Origin: Pseudomonas fluorescens
GTDB taxonomy: Bacteria > Pseudomonadota > Gammaproteobacteria > Pseudomonadales > Pseudomonadaceae
Assembly: GCF_001307155.1 (NCBI RefSeq)
Contig: NZ_CP012830.1
Span: 4,648,501 to 4,712,500, forward strand
Direction of reading: 5' to 3'
DNA length: 64,000 bases
Shown: piece by piece, positions 26,995-37,864 of the stretch
How the letters are laid out: every line of letters starts with the position of its first letter
Position numbering within the stretch: the first letter of the stretch is position 1
Program-made: the position numbers and the translations under genes
Notes under the pieces: model-generated
What the model was told of the DNA's origin: nothing
The model's database searches: none
The model's input: the letters and a program-made list of their open reading frames with translations, nothing else

Positions 26995-28926
26995 ATGAGC
27001 ACAACACGACTGACCATGGCCCAGGCCCTGGTGAAATTCCTCGACAACCAATACGTCGAGGTCGATGGGGTTCAAAGCAAATTCGTCGCCGGGATCTTCA
27101 CCATTTTCGGCCACGGCAATGTGCTCGGCCTCGGCCAGGCGCTGGAGCAGGACAGCGGTGACCTGATCGTCCATCAGGGCCGCAATGAACAGGGCATGGC
27201 CCACGCCGCCATCGGTTTTGCCAAACAGAATCTGCGGCGCAAGATCTACGCTTGCAGCTCATCGGTCGGCCCCGGTGCGGCGAACATGTTGACTGCTGCG
27301 GCGACGGCCACCGCCAACCGGATTCCCCTGCTGCTATTGCCGGGTGACGTCTACGCCAGTCGCCAACCGGACCCGGTGCTGCAACAGATCGAGCAGTTCC
27401 ACGACCTGAGCATCAGCACCAACGATGCCTTCAAAGCGGTGAGCAAATACTGGGACCGCATCAACCGTCCCGAACAACTGATGAGCGCGGCGATCCACGC
27501 CATGCGCGTGCTCACCGATCCGGCGGAAACCGGCGCGGTGACGCTGGCCTTGCCGCAAGACGTGCAGGCCGAAGCCTATGATTACCCCGATTACTTCCTG
27601 CAAAAACGCGTGCACCGCATCGACCGTCGCCCGGCCACCGAAGCCATGCTCGGCGACGCTGTAGCGCTGCTCAAAGGCAAGCGCAAACCGCTGATCATCT
27701 GCGGCGGCGGGGTCAAATACTCGGGCGCGAATACCGCGTTGCAGGCGTTTGCCGAGCGTTTCGACATCCCGTTCGCCGAGACCCAGGCTGGCAAGAGTGC
27801 GGTAGTTTCCAGTCATCCGCTGAACGTCGGCGGCATCGGCGAAACCGGTTGCCTGGCGGCGAACCTGCTGGCCAAGGAAGCCGATCTGATCATTGGCATC
27901 GGCACTCGCTACTCGGACTTCACCACGTCGTCGAAATGGCTGTTCCAGCATCCCGAGGTGAAGTTTCTCAACCTGAACATCAGCCCTTGCGATGCGCTGA
28001 AACTCGATGGTGTGCAGTTGCTGGCCGACGCCAGATCCGGCTTGCAGGCGTTGTCTGAAGCCTTGACCGATTACCGCTCCAGTTGGGGTGATCAACCACA
28101 TCAGGCCAAGGCGCAACTGGATGAAGAGGTGGATCGGGTCTATCAGGTCGAATACCAGACCCAGGACTTCATCCCGGAAATCAACGACCACATGGAGCCG
28201 GCGGTGCTGCGCGAATTTATCGAGCTGACCGGTTCCTGCCTGACCCAAAGCCGCGTGCTCGGCGTGTTGAACCAAACCCTGGCCGACGACGCGGTGATCG
28301 TCGCCGCTGCCGGCAGCTTGCCCGGCGACTTGCAGCGCAGCTGGCGCAGCAAGGGCGTGAACACCTATCACGTCGAGTACGGTTATTCGTGCATGGGCTA
28401 CGAGGTCAATGCCGCGCTTGGGGTGAAACTCGCCGAGCCGACGCGCGAAGTCTATGCGCTGGTGGGCGACGGCTCGTACATGATGCTGCATTCGGAGCTG
28501 GCCACCTCGATCCAGGAGCGGCGCAAGATCAACGTGATCCTGCTCGACAACATGACCTTCGGCTGCATCAACAACTTGCAGATGGAACACGGCATGGACA
28601 GCTTCGGCACCGAGTTCCGTTTCCGCAACCCTTCCACCTGCAAGCTCGATGGCGGCTTCGTCCCGGTGGACTTTGCCATGAGCGCGGCGGCTTATGGCTG
28701 CAAGACCTACAAGGTCAACACCGTCGAACAACTGCAAGCGGCCTTGGCCGATGCGCGGTTGCAGACGGTGTCGACGCTGATCGACATCAAGGTCCTGCCC
28801 AAGACCATGATCCACAAATACCTGTCCTGGTGGCGGGTGGGTGTGGCGCAAGTCTCCACCAGCGCACGTACCGATGCGGTAGCCAAAACCCTTAATGAAC
28901 GACTGGCCAAGGCCCGTCAGTACTGA
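26995..28926 (+). CDS. iolD: 3D-(3,5/4)-trihydroxycyclohexane-1,2-dione hydrolase IolD
   Basis: A 643-residue thiamine diphosphate enzyme that hydrolyses the cyclic dione to 5-deoxy-glucuronate. The N-terminal ThDP domain carries the catalytic Glu in HQGRNEQGMAHAAIGFAKQ. The C-terminal ThDP-binding motif begins GDGSYMMLHSELATS and ends DNMTFGCINN. The ATG at 26995 lies 5 bases after an AAAGGAGTGG site; an upstream in-frame start at 26950 falls within the REP arm and is unlikely. Confidence 0.95.
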   Translation: MSTTRLTMAQALVKFLDNQYVEVDGVQSKFVAGIFTIFGHGNVLGLGQALEQDSGDLIVHQGRNEQGMAHAAIGFAKQNLRRKIYACSSSVGPGAANMLTAAATATANRIPLLLLPGDVYASRQPDPVLQQIEQFHDLSISTNDAFKAVSKYWDRINRPEQLMSAAIHAMRVLTDPAETGAVTLALPQDVQAEAYDYPDYFLQKRVHRIDRRPATEAMLGDAVALLKGKRKPLIICGGGVKYSGANTALQAFAERFDIPFAETQAGKSAVVSSHPLNVGGIGETGCLAANLLAKEADLIIGIGTRYSDFTTSSKWLFQHPEVKFLNLNISPCDALKLDGVQLLADARSGLQALSEALTDYRSSWGDQPHQAKAQLDEEVDRVYQVEYQTQDFIPEINDHMEPAVLREFIELTGSCLTQSRVLGVLNQTLADDAVIVAAAGSLPGDLQRSWRSKGVNTYHVEYGYSCMGYEVNAALGVKLAEPTREVYALVGDGSYMMLHSELATSIQERRKINVILLDNMTFGCINNLQMEHGMDSFGTEFRFRNPSTCKLDGGFVPVDFAMSAAAYGCKTYKVNTVEQLQAALADARLQTVSTLIDIKVLPKTMIHKYLSWWRVGVAQVSTSARTDAVAKTLNERLAKARQY

Positions 28927-28960
28927 TTGCTCTGTCATCTCAACAGGAAGGAGTCTTCGC

Positions 28961-29971
28961 ATGTCTTTAAAGCTAGGCGTCATCGGCACCGGCGCCATCG
29001 GTCAGGATCACATCCGTCGTTGCAGCCAGACCCTGCTCAACAGCCAGGTGGTGGCGGTTACCGACATTAATCTGCAGCAGGCCGCCAAAGTGGTTGCCGA
29101 CCTGAAGCTGACCGCCGAGGTGTACCCGGACGGCCACGCGCTGATCAAGGCGCCGGACGTCGAAGCGATTCTGGTCACCTCCTGGGGACCGAGCCACGAA
29201 GAGTTCGTGCTGGCGGCGATTGCGGCGGGTAAACCGGTGTTCTGCGAGAAGCCGCTGGCGGTCACCGCCGAGGGCTGCCGCAAGATCGTCGAGGCCGAAG
29301 TGGCCCACGGCAAACGTCTGGTGCAGGTCGGTTTCATGCGCCCGTACGATGAGGGTTACCGGGCACTCAAAGCGGTGATCGACAGTGGCCAGATCGGCGA
29401 GCCGCTGATGCTGCATTGCGCTCACCGCAACCCGACCGTGGGTGAGAACTACAAGACCGACATGGCGATCACCGACACGCTGATCCATGAACTGGATGTG
29501 CTGCGTTGGTTGCTCGACGACGATTACGTGTCGGTACAAGTGGTGTTCCCGCGCAAGACCAGCAAGGCCCACGCCCATCTGAAAGACCCGCAAATCGTCC
29601 TGCTGGAAACCGCCAAGGGCACGCGCATCGACGTCGAAGTCTTCGTTAACTGCCAGTACGGTTATGACATTCAGTGCGAAGTGGTTGGCGAGACCGGTAT
29701 CGCCAAGCTGCCGGAGCCGTCGCAGGTGCAGATGCGCAGCGGGGCCAAGCTGTCCAACGCGATTCTGATGGACTGGAAGGACCGCTTCATCGCCGCCTAC
29801 GACGTTGAGTTGCAGGCCTTTATCGATGGCGTACGCGCCGGGCAGGTCGGAGGGCCGTCGGCCTGGGATGGTTTTGCCGCGGCGGTGGCGGCGGATGCCT
29901 GCATCGAAGCACAGCAGAGCGGGGCGATCGTCAACGTCGCACTGCCAGACCGCCCCCGTTTCTACGGCTAA
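28961..29971 (+). CDS. iolG: Inositol 2-dehydrogenase IolG
   Basis: A 336-residue Gfo/Idh/MocA oxidoreductase. It oxidises myo-inositol to scyllo-inosose with NAD+. The Rossmann motif is GVIGTGAIGQDHIRR at the N-terminus. The family EKP motif is in VFCEKPLAVT, and the catalytic Asp/His region is DTLIHELDVLRWLLDD. The ATG at 28961 follows a GGAAGGAG site; the extension to 28895 would run back into iolD. It is the entry enzyme of the pathway. Confidence 0.93.
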   Translation: MSLKLGVIGTGAIGQDHIRRCSQTLLNSQVVAVTDINLQQAAKVVADLKLTAEVYPDGHALIKAPDVEAILVTSWGPSHEEFVLAAIAAGKPVFCEKPLAVTAEGCRKIVEAEVAHGKRLVQVGFMRPYDEGYRALKAVIDSGQIGEPLMLHCAHRNPTVGENYKTDMAITDTLIHELDVLRWLLDDDYVSVQVVFPRKTSKAHAHLKDPQIVLLETAKGTRIDVEVFVNCQYGYDIQCEVVGETGIAKLPEPSQVQMRSGAKLSNAILMDWKDRFIAAYDVELQAFIDGVRAGQVGGPSAWDGFAAAVAADACIEAQQSGAIVNVALPDRPRFYG

Positions 29972-30048
29972 CCACCGCAACCTGATCGTTGCCGCCATGG
30001 ACGCTGCGCGTCCGCTCCAGAATGTGACGCGGGGCGTCACGGGATGCA

Positions 30049-30069
30049 TTCCCACGCAGAGCGTGGGAA
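30049..30069. repeat. Perfect hairpin between iolG and iolH
   Basis: TTCCCACGC-AGA-GCGTGGGAA is a perfect 9-bp stem with a 3-base loop. It is part of a longer repeat-like stretch (about 30024-30072, with GACGCGGGGCGTC before it) of a kind common between Pseudomonas genes. There is no U-run, so it is more likely an mRNA-stabilising or repeat hairpin than a terminator. Confidence 0.7.
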
Positions 30070-30087
30070 CGAGAGGAGAACAAAAAA

Positions 30088-30948
30088 ATGCGCATCGCAC
30101 TAGACCCCTACATGTACCGCACTCTGTCCCTGGGCAAGATGGTCGACAAGGTCGCCGAGCTCGGTTACGAGCACATCGAGCTTTCACCCCGGGAAGATTT
30201 CCTGCCGTTCTACAAGGCCCCGCGTGTCGACAAGGCGCGGATCAAGGAGTTTCGCAAAGCCCTGAGCGACACCGGGGTGAAGCTCTCGTCCTTGCTCCCG
30301 ATGTACCACTGGGCCGCCGCCGATGAAGGCTTGCGAGTGGCGGCGGTGCGTAACTGGAAGCGCGCGATCCAGATTGCCGTCGAGATGGACTGTGAGCTGG
30401 TCAACACCGAGTTCACCGGTCAGTCGGACAACCCGCTGGTCTGCGAGAACCAGTTCATGCGTTCCATGGACGAGCTGATTCCCGAGTTTGAACGCGAAGG
30501 CATCAAGCTCGATATCCAGGCGCACCCGTATGATTTCTGTGAGCGCAATAACGAGTCGGTCGACATCATTCGCGGCCTTGATCGCGACTGGATCAACTAC
30601 CTCTACGCGGCGCCGCACACCTTCTTCTACGACGACGGCAAAGGCGACATCGCCTCGATGCTCAAGTACGCGGGCTCCAAACTCAGCCACTTGATCATCG
30701 CCGACACCTACAACCACAAGGCTTCGTCGGGGCTGCGCTACATCATCAACCCGCCGGGCGTTACGGCCACGGTGCACCAGCATCTGGACATCGGTCAGGG
30801 CGAAGTCGACTGGGAAGCGTTCTTCAGCACCCTGCGCGAGATCAAGTTCGACGGCATTGCCACGGTCTCGGTGTTCGCCTGGGAAGATCGCCCGGACGAA
30901 TCCAACCGGATGATGCTCGAGCGCGTGACCCGCGAGTTGTGTCGATAA
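30088..30948 (+). CDS. iolH: Sugar phosphate isomerase/epimerase family protein (IolH-like)
   Basis: A 286-residue AP-endonuclease-2 type TIM barrel, the third such barrel in this operon. Metal-site residues are probably in VNTEFTGQ, LDIQAHPYDF, LIIADTYNHK and VSVFAWED. Its size and place fit IolH, whose reaction is not established in any organism that I know of. An acting role as epimerase on an inosose or keto-sugar is inference. A GAGGAG site precedes the ATG. Confidence 0.75.
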   Translation: MRIALDPYMYRTLSLGKMVDKVAELGYEHIELSPREDFLPFYKAPRVDKARIKEFRKALSDTGVKLSSLLPMYHWAAADEGLRVAAVRNWKRAIQIAVEMDCELVNTEFTGQSDNPLVCENQFMRSMDELIPEFEREGIKLDIQAHPYDFCERNNESVDIIRGLDRDWINYLYAAPHTFFYDDGKGDIASMLKYAGSKLSHLIIADTYNHKASSGLRYIINPPGVTATVHQHLDIGQGEVDWEAFFSTLREIKFDGIATVSVFAWEDRPDESNRMMLERVTRELCR

Positions 30949-30974
30949 GCATTTTCGGGAACGCCTCCAGACAT

Positions 30975-31106
30975 TGTGGCGAGGGAGCTTGCTCCCGCTC
31001 GGTCGCGTAGCGAACGTAAAACCTGCCAATGGGCTCTACCTGGAGGAACCGGTTGCAGGTTTCAGGACTGCTGCGCAGTCCAGCGGGAGCAAGCTCCCTC
31101 GCCACA
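30975..31106. repeat. REP pair, family A, after iolH
   Basis: Left arm TGTGGCGAGGGAGCTTGCTC, right arm the inverse, ending CTCCCTCGCCACA. About 90 bases lie between. It occupies most of the gap before the second dehydrogenase gene. Confidence 0.9.
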
Positions 31107-31160
31107 GGATTGATGTCTGATCTTATTCCCCGTTTTGTTCAGCGCCAAAAGGAAAGCTTC

Positions 31161-32213
31161 ATGCGAATCGGACTTGTCGGTTACGGCCACGGTGGCCGGT
31201 TTTTTCATGCGCCGTTGATCAGTAGCTTGCCAGCGGCGACTTTTGTCGGCGTGGTGACGCGTTCCCCCGAGCGTCGTCAGCTATTGGCGGCTGAATACCC
31301 CGGCGTCCCGGCCTTCGACAACATTGGCCAGTTGGTGGAAGTCGGGGTCGATGTGCTGGTGATTTCCACCACGCTGGAAGGGCGGGCGGCGCTGGTGCTC
31401 GAAGCGATTGAGTACGGGGTAGCGGTGGTCTGCGACAAACCCTTCGCTGCCGATGCACAGCAGGCCGAAGCGCTCGTAACCGCTGCCGAGCAGCGCAAGG
31501 TCCCACTCAGCGTCTATCAGAACCGGCGCTGGGACTCGGACTTTCTCACGGTACGCAAACTCGTCGAATCCGGAGCACTGGGTCAGGTCACGCGCTTTGA
31601 GTCCAGCGTAGAACGCTATTCGCCGCAGTCAGTGGGCAAGGGCAGCGGCGGTGGGTTCCTGCGCGATCTGGGCAGTCATCTGGTGGATCAGGCGTTGCAA
31701 CTGTTCGGACCGGTGACGCGGGTTTATGCCGAGCTGGACTACCTCAATCAGGAGCAGCTTTTCGACAACGGCTTTTTCCTCTCGCTGACCCATGCCAATG
31801 GCGTGACCTCGCACTTGAGCGGTAGTTGCCTGCAAAACAATCCCGGGCCGCGTTTTCGGGTCAACGGTACGGCAGGTTGCTACAGCGTCGACGGTCTGGA
31901 CGGACAAGAGGCCCTGGCGCTGGCCGGGCTGACGCCAACGTCCGAAGGTGATCGCTGGGGCGTTGAAGAGCATCGACGCTGGGGCTGGTTCGAGCACGGT
32001 GAAGAGCGCGAGCGGATTCCGTCTGAGCGTGGTTGCTGGAATCAGTTCTATTTACAGCTGCAAACCGCGTTGCAAGGCGCTGGCCCATTGCCGGTCGAGG
32101 CCCGTGATGCACTGGCGACCACCCGCGTTCTAGACGCCGCACGGCTGAGTTTCGAACGCCATCAGGCGATTGAAATGAAGCCTGCATGCGGTCATGGAAT
32201 AAAATTAGAATAA
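31161..32213 (+). CDS. Gfo/Idh/MocA dehydrogenase, scyllo-inositol dehydrogenase (IolW/YdgJ)-like
   Basis: A 350-residue NAD(P)-dependent oxidoreductase. The Rossmann start is IGLVGYGHGGRFFHAPLI, and the EKP-type motif reads DKPFA. The segments QNRRWDSDFLT and RDLGSHLVDQALQLFG recall the YdgJ/IolW branch, whose members reduce scyllo-inosose to scyllo-inositol with NADPH or work in reverse. In this operon it probably links scyllo-inositol to the pathway. The ATG at 31161 follows AAAGGAAAG; the longer ORF from 31029 begins in the REP element. Its last codons overlap the first operator-like box of the transporter promoter. Confidence 0.83.
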   Translation: MRIGLVGYGHGGRFFHAPLISSLPAATFVGVVTRSPERRQLLAAEYPGVPAFDNIGQLVEVGVDVLVISTTLEGRAALVLEAIEYGVAVVCDKPFAADAQQAEALVTAAEQRKVPLSVYQNRRWDSDFLTVRKLVESGALGQVTRFESSVERYSPQSVGKGSGGGFLRDLGSHLVDQALQLFGPVTRVYAELDYLNQEQLFDNGFFLSLTHANGVTSHLSGSCLQNNPGPRFRVNGTAGCYSVDGLDGQEALALAGLTPTSEGDRWGVEEHRRWGWFEHGEERERIPSERGCWNQFYLQLQTALQGAGPLPVEARDALATTRVLDAARLSFERHQAIEMKPACGHGIKLE

Positions 32214-32248
32214 AATTCTAAAATGAGTTGATATGGAAATTAAATTCC
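32196..32248. promoter_or_regulatory. Tandem palindromic operator upstream of the inositol ABC transporter
   Basis: The elements are GGAATAAAATTAGA (32196-32209), then TAGAATAAAATTCTA (32206-32220, a near-perfect palindrome) and GGAAATTAAATTCC (32235-32248). The last two are centred about 28-29 bp apart, matching the spacing of the boxes before iolC. They suggest a separate IolR-controlled promoter for the transporter genes. The remainder of the 354-base gap (32249-32567) contains the small ORF noted below. Confidence 0.6.
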
Positions 32249-32357
32249 AATAAAGTCATTTCCAGGTTGCCGACTATCAACGTCCCGATCGACCTCAAGC
32301 CAGCCTTGAGTGCGGGGAGGGCGAAACAAAAACAAGAAACAACGATAGGTGCCGTCG

Positions 32358-32513
32358 ATGAAAACCTTCAGCTCTGCTCTGCACGTTTTACGTAACGCGT
32401 TCCTGCCTCGTGTTCAAACCCTTTCCCTTTCCGGTTGCCTTTGCGTTCAACGCAAGGGCGCCTTGGTGTGCTGCATTCCCGGCGCACCGATCGTTCGCTT
32501 GCCCACTCACTGA
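32358..32513 (+). CDS. Possible small protein or leader ORF (51 codons)
   Basis: An ATG-to-TGA frame of 51 codons between the operator and the binding-protein gene. It starts MKTFSSALHVLRNAF and ends in a Cys-rich segment (GCLCVQRKGALVCC). Only a weak AGGT lies upstream of the ATG. It ends 54 bases before the next start. It may be a leader peptide or chance; no similarity is recognised. Confidence 0.25.
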   Translation: MKTFSSALHVLRNAFLPRVQTLSLSGCLCVQRKGALVCCIPGAPIVRLPTH

Positions 32514-32567
32514 ATTCGTCCCGCGCCTTATCCATAAAACCTACAAGAATGTGGAGAAAGACTTTTC

Positions 32568-33494
32568 ATGAAGACCAAGATCCGTTTCGCCTCGCTTGCC
32601 CTGTCCCTGATGCTTGCCAGCGGTGCTGCACTCGCTGACCTGAGGATTGGCGTCAGCATGTCCCAGTTCGATGACACCTGGTTGACCTACTTGCGCGAAT
32701 CCATGGACAAGCAAGCCAAGTCCATGCCCGATGGGGTCAAACTGCAGTTCGAAGACGCCCGCAGCGACGTGGTCAAGCAACTGAGCCAGGTCGAAAGTTT
32801 CATCAGCCAGAAAGTCGACGCCATCGTGGTGAATCCGGTGGATACCGCCGCGACCAGAAAAATCACCGAAGCGGCGGTCAAGGCCGGAATTCCTCTGGTC
32901 TACGTCAACCGTCGTCCGGATGACCTGAAACTGCCCAAAGGTGTGATTACCGTGGCCTCCAATGATCTGGAAGCCGGCCAGATGCAGATGCAGTACCTCG
33001 CCGAAAAAATGAAAGGCAAGGGTGACATCGTGATCCTGCTCGGCGACCTCGCCAACAACTCCACCACCAACCGCACCAAAGGCGTCAAAGAGGTGCTGGC
33101 CAAATACCCGGGCATCAAGATCGACCAAGAGCAGACCGGTACCTGGTCACGCGATAAAGGCATGACACTGGTCAACGACTGGCTGACCCAGGGCCGCAAA
33201 TTCGACGCCATCGTCTCCAATAACGATGAGATGGCCATCGGCGCGGCCATGGCCTTGAAACAGGCCGGCGTGGAAAAGGGTAGTGTGTTGATCGCCGGTG
33301 TCGACGGTACTCCCGACGGCCTGCGCGCCGTGAAGAAAGGTGATCTGGCGGTCTCGGTGTTCCAGGACGCCAATGGCCAGGCTGTCGACTCCATCGACGC
33401 CGCCGTGAAGATGGCCAAGAACGAGCCGGTCGAGCAAGCCGTGTGGGTGCCGTATCGCCTGATCACCCCGGAAAACGTTGACCAGTTCAAATAG
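32568..33494 (+). CDS. Periplasmic sugar-binding protein of inositol/ribose-type ABC transporter
   Basis: A 308-residue protein with a signal peptide (cleavage near ALA at residue 23) and the periplasmic-binding-protein 4 (RbsB-like) fold: RIGVSMSQFDDTW, DAIVVNPVDT, GIPLVYVNRRP, VIVLLGD-like and IAGVDGTPDGLRAV. Its place after iol genes and beside the ATPase and permease indicates myo-inositol (compare IbpA of Caulobacter) as the likely ligand. A GGAG site precedes the ATG. Confidence 0.9.
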   Translation: MKTKIRFASLALSLMLASGAALADLRIGVSMSQFDDTWLTYLRESMDKQAKSMPDGVKLQFEDARSDVVKQLSQVESFISQKVDAIVVNPVDTAATRKITEAAVKAGIPLVYVNRRPDDLKLPKGVITVASNDLEAGQMQMQYLAEKMKGKGDIVILLGDLANNSTTNRTKGVKEVLAKYPGIKIDQEQTGTWSRDKGMTLVNDWLTQGRKFDAIVSNNDEMAIGAAMALKQAGVEKGSVLIAGVDGTPDGLRAVKKGDLAVSVFQDANGQAVDSIDAAVKMAKNEPVEQAVWVPYRLITPENVDQFK

Positions 33495-33564
33495 TCAGTC
33501 CGTTCAAAAACAACAATAAGCACGCAAGGTGGCATTGCCAACCTTGCTGATGGAGTACCTGATC

Positions 33565-35130
<1,566 letters not shown>

Positions 35131-35151
35131 GTCAAGGGTGAACGCCGTATC

Positions 35152-35263
35152 TGTGGCGAGGGAGCTTGCTCCCGCTGGGCTGCGGAGCGGCCCCAATGTC
35201 TCGGATATACCGTAGATCTGGCGGGCGCTACGCACTCGAACGGGAGCAAGCTCCCTCGCCACA
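35152..35263. repeat. REP pair, family A, between transporter ATPase and permease
   Basis: Left arm TGTGGCGAGGGAGCTTGCTC, right arm ending GAGCAAGCTCCCTCGCCACA. The element separates two genes whose products must assemble. Confidence 0.9.
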
Positions 35264-35306
35264 GGTCTGTATTCGATGCCGGATTTCATTTGAAGGGTGA
35301 GTGGTT

Positions 35307-36329
35307 ATGAACGCGATACTGGAAAACAAGCCTGCAATGGCACCGGCCAAGAGTCGTCGGCGCTTACCGACCGAGCTGAGTATCTTTCTGGTGCTGATCG
35401 GCATTGGTTTGGTCTTTGAAATGTTCGGCTGGATCGTGCGCGACCAGAGCTTTTTGATGAACTCCCAGCGGTTGGTCCTGATGATCCTGCAAGTGTCGAT
35501 TATCGGCTTGCTGGCGATTGGCGTGACCCAGGTGATCATCACCACCGGTATCGACCTGTCATCGGGTTCGGTGCTGGCCTTATCGGCGATGATCGCCGCC
35601 AGCCTGGCGCAGACCTCGGATTTCGCCCGGGCGGTGTTTCCGTCGTTGACTGACCTGCCGGTGTGGATTCCGGTGATTGCCGGGCTCGGGGTCGGGCTGT
35701 TGGCGGGGGCAATCAACGGCAGCATCATTGCCGTCACCGGGATTCCACCGTTCATTGCCACCTTGGGCATGATGGTCTCGGCCCGCGGCCTGGCGCGTTA
35801 CTACACCGAAGGCCAGCCGGTGAGCATGCTCTCGGATTCCTACACGGCCATCGGCCACGGCGCGATGCCGGTGATCATCTTTCTGGTGGTGGCGGTGATC
35901 TTCCACATCGCCTTGCGCTACACCAAGTACGGTAAATACACCTACGCCATCGGCGGCAACATGCAGGCGGCGCGCACCTCCGGCATCAACGTCAAACGCC
36001 ATCTGGTGATCGTCTACAGCATCGCCGGGTTGCTGGCGGGGCTGGCAGGTGTGGTGGCATCGGCCCGTGCCGCAACCGGGCAGGCCGGGATGGGCATGTC
36101 GTATGAGCTGGACGCGATTGCCGCAGCGGTGATCGGCGGTACCAGCCTGGCGGGTGGCGTGGGGCGCATTACCGGCACGGTGATCGGCGCGCTGATCCTT
36201 GGGGTAATGGCCAGCGGCTTCACCTTTGTCGGCGTCGACGCCTACATCCAGGACATCATCAAAGGCCTGATCATCGTGATCGCAGTGGTCATCGACCAAT
36301 ACCGCAACAAGCGCAAACTCAAGCGCTGA
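35307..36329 (+). CDS. Sugar ABC transporter permease (RbsC type)
   Basis: A 340-residue inner-membrane protein of the BPD_transp_2 family with about 8-10 hydrophobic segments. Family features are GIDLSSGSVLALSAM near residue 80, GIPPFIATLGMM and the loop AIGGNMQAARTSGI, which contacts the ATPase. The ATG at 35307 follows an AGGGTGAG site. It forms the channel for inositol uptake with the upstream ATPase and binding protein. Confidence 0.92.
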   Translation: MNAILENKPAMAPAKSRRRLPTELSIFLVLIGIGLVFEMFGWIVRDQSFLMNSQRLVLMILQVSIIGLLAIGVTQVIITTGIDLSSGSVLALSAMIAASLAQTSDFARAVFPSLTDLPVWIPVIAGLGVGLLAGAINGSIIAVTGIPPFIATLGMMVSARGLARYYTEGQPVSMLSDSYTAIGHGAMPVIIFLVVAVIFHIALRYTKYGKYTYAIGGNMQAARTSGINVKRHLVIVYSIAGLLAGLAGVVASARAATGQAGMGMSYELDAIAAAVIGGTSLAGGVGRITGTVIGALILGVMASGFTFVGVDAYIQDIIKGLIIVIAVVIDQYRNKRKLKR

Positions 36330-36342
36330 AAGTCCCCGCCCC

Positions 36343-36432
36343 TGTAGGAGCAAAGCTTGCTCGCGATGAACGATAACGCGGTGTAACAGGTAAACTGCAT
36401 TACGCCCATCGCGAGCAAGCTTTGCTCCTACA
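36343..36432. repeat. REP pair, family B, between permease and porin
   Basis: Arms TGTAGGAGCAAAGCTTGCTC and the inverse GAGCAAGCTTTGCTCCTACA with a short middle. It resembles the 26871-26960 copy, including the shared middle GATGAACGAT. Confidence 0.9.
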
Positions 36433-36494
36433 CAGCAGTCCCCCCATTTAATCGTCGTAAAAAACTCCTGATAACAATAAAGGTGAGCTTTGCC

Positions 36495-37844
36495 ATGGGC
36501 GTAAGAAAATCAACCTTGTACCTTTCACCGTGCCTGCTGCTGGCAGCCATGGGCAGCGCAGGACACTGCCTGGCGGCGGATGCGTTTTCGGCCGATTCGA
36601 AATGGCTGACTGGCGATTGGGGCGGTCTGCGCACCGACTGGCTGGAAAAGGGCTACGACATTCAGCTGGAGCACGGCGGTGAATTTGCCAGCAACCTCAA
36701 GGGTGGCTACAACGACGACAAGACCGCGCGCTGGACCGAGCAGTTCGTGTTTGGGCTCAAGGTCGATCTGCAAAAGGCCATGGGCCTCGAGCACGCGACC
36801 TTCAAAATGGCGATCACCGAGCGCGACGGTCGGAGCCTGACCAACGACCGGATTGCCGACCCGCGCGTGGGTGGTTACAACTCCTCCCAGGAAGTCTACG
36901 GTCGTGGCCAGACCTGGCGCCTGACCCAGTTGTGGCTGAGCAAGGGCTTTCTCGACGACGGCGCGCTGGACATCAAGGTCGGTCGCTTTGGTCCCGGCGA
37001 AGACTTCAACAGCTTCCCTTGCGACTTCCAGAGCTTGACCTTCTGCGGTTCCCAGGTCGGCAACTGGGCTGGCAGCATCTGGTACAACTGGCCGGTCAGT
37101 CAGTTGGCCGGGCGGGTCAAGTACAGCCTCAATCCTGAAGTATTCGTGCAGGTCGGTGCCTACAACCAGAACCCCTCGAACCTGGAAGTCGGCAACGGCT
37201 TCAAGCTTGATGGCAGCGGCACCAAGGGCACGATATTCCCGGTAGAGCTGGTCTGGTCGCCGAAAGTCCAGGGGCTGCCGGGCGAATACCGGGTCGGCTA
37301 CTACTACAGCACCGCGAATGCCGACGATGTGCTCAAGGGCGTCAACGGCCAGCCGCAACCACTGACTGGCAACGCGTTCAAGTCTCACAGCAGCAAGTCC
37401 GGTTACTGGCTGGTGGCCCAGCAGCAGATCACCAGCCATAACGGCGATGCCAGCCGAGGTTTGTCGCTGTTCGCCAACCTGACGCTGCATGACAAGGACA
37501 CCAACCAGGTCGACAACTTCATGCAGGCGGGGATGGTTTACACCGGACCATTCGATTCACGGCCCAAGGATGCGATCGGCTTTGGTGTCGCGCGGGTTCA
37601 CACCAACAGCGACTACCGCGAGCGCGCGCAATTGCAGAATCAGGTCAACGGCGCGACCGACTACAACGACCCGGCGAGTATCCCGCTGCAGCACAGCGAA
37701 TACAGTTCCGAGCTGTATTACGGTTTCCATGTCACCAATTGGTTGACCGTGCGACCGAACCTGCAATACGTGCGTTACCCCGGTGGTGTACGTGAAGTCG
37801 ATTCGGCGGTGATCGGCGGGATAAAGGTCGAAACCGTGTTCTAA
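36495..37844 (+). CDS. OprB-family carbohydrate-selective outer membrane porin
   Basis: A 449-residue outer membrane protein. The signal peptide ends near CLAA (about residue 28). The family start SKWLTGDWGGLRTDWLEKGY follows, and beta-strand-rich sequence runs to the C-terminal Phe (VETVF), which is typical of porins. OprB-type porins pass sugars such as glucose; here the substrate is probably inositol, by position. The ATG at 36495 was chosen over the GTG at 36483, because the AAAGGTGAG site overlaps the GTG. Confidence 0.88.
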   Translation: MGVRKSTLYLSPCLLLAAMGSAGHCLAADAFSADSKWLTGDWGGLRTDWLEKGYDIQLEHGGEFASNLKGGYNDDKTARWTEQFVFGLKVDLQKAMGLEHATFKMAITERDGRSLTNDRIADPRVGGYNSSQEVYGRGQTWRLTQLWLSKGFLDDGALDIKVGRFGPGEDFNSFPCDFQSLTFCGSQVGNWAGSIWYNWPVSQLAGRVKYSLNPEVFVQVGAYNQNPSNLEVGNGFKLDGSGTKGTIFPVELVWSPKVQGLPGEYRVGYYYSTANADDVLKGVNGQPQPLTGNAFKSHSSKSGYWLVAQQQITSHNGDASRGLSLFANLTLHDKDTNQVDNFMQAGMVYTGPFDSRPKDAIGFGVARVHTNSDYRERAQLQNQVNGATDYNDPASIPLQHSEYSSELYYGFHVTNWLTVRPNLQYVRYPGGVREVDSAVIGGIKVETVF

Positions 37845-37864
37845 AGGCACTTTTTGCGGTGAAT

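Noticed and set aside
27334..28998. Long minus-strand ORF (554 codons) opposite iolD
   Set aside because: Shadow of iolD; no ribosome-binding site or domain.
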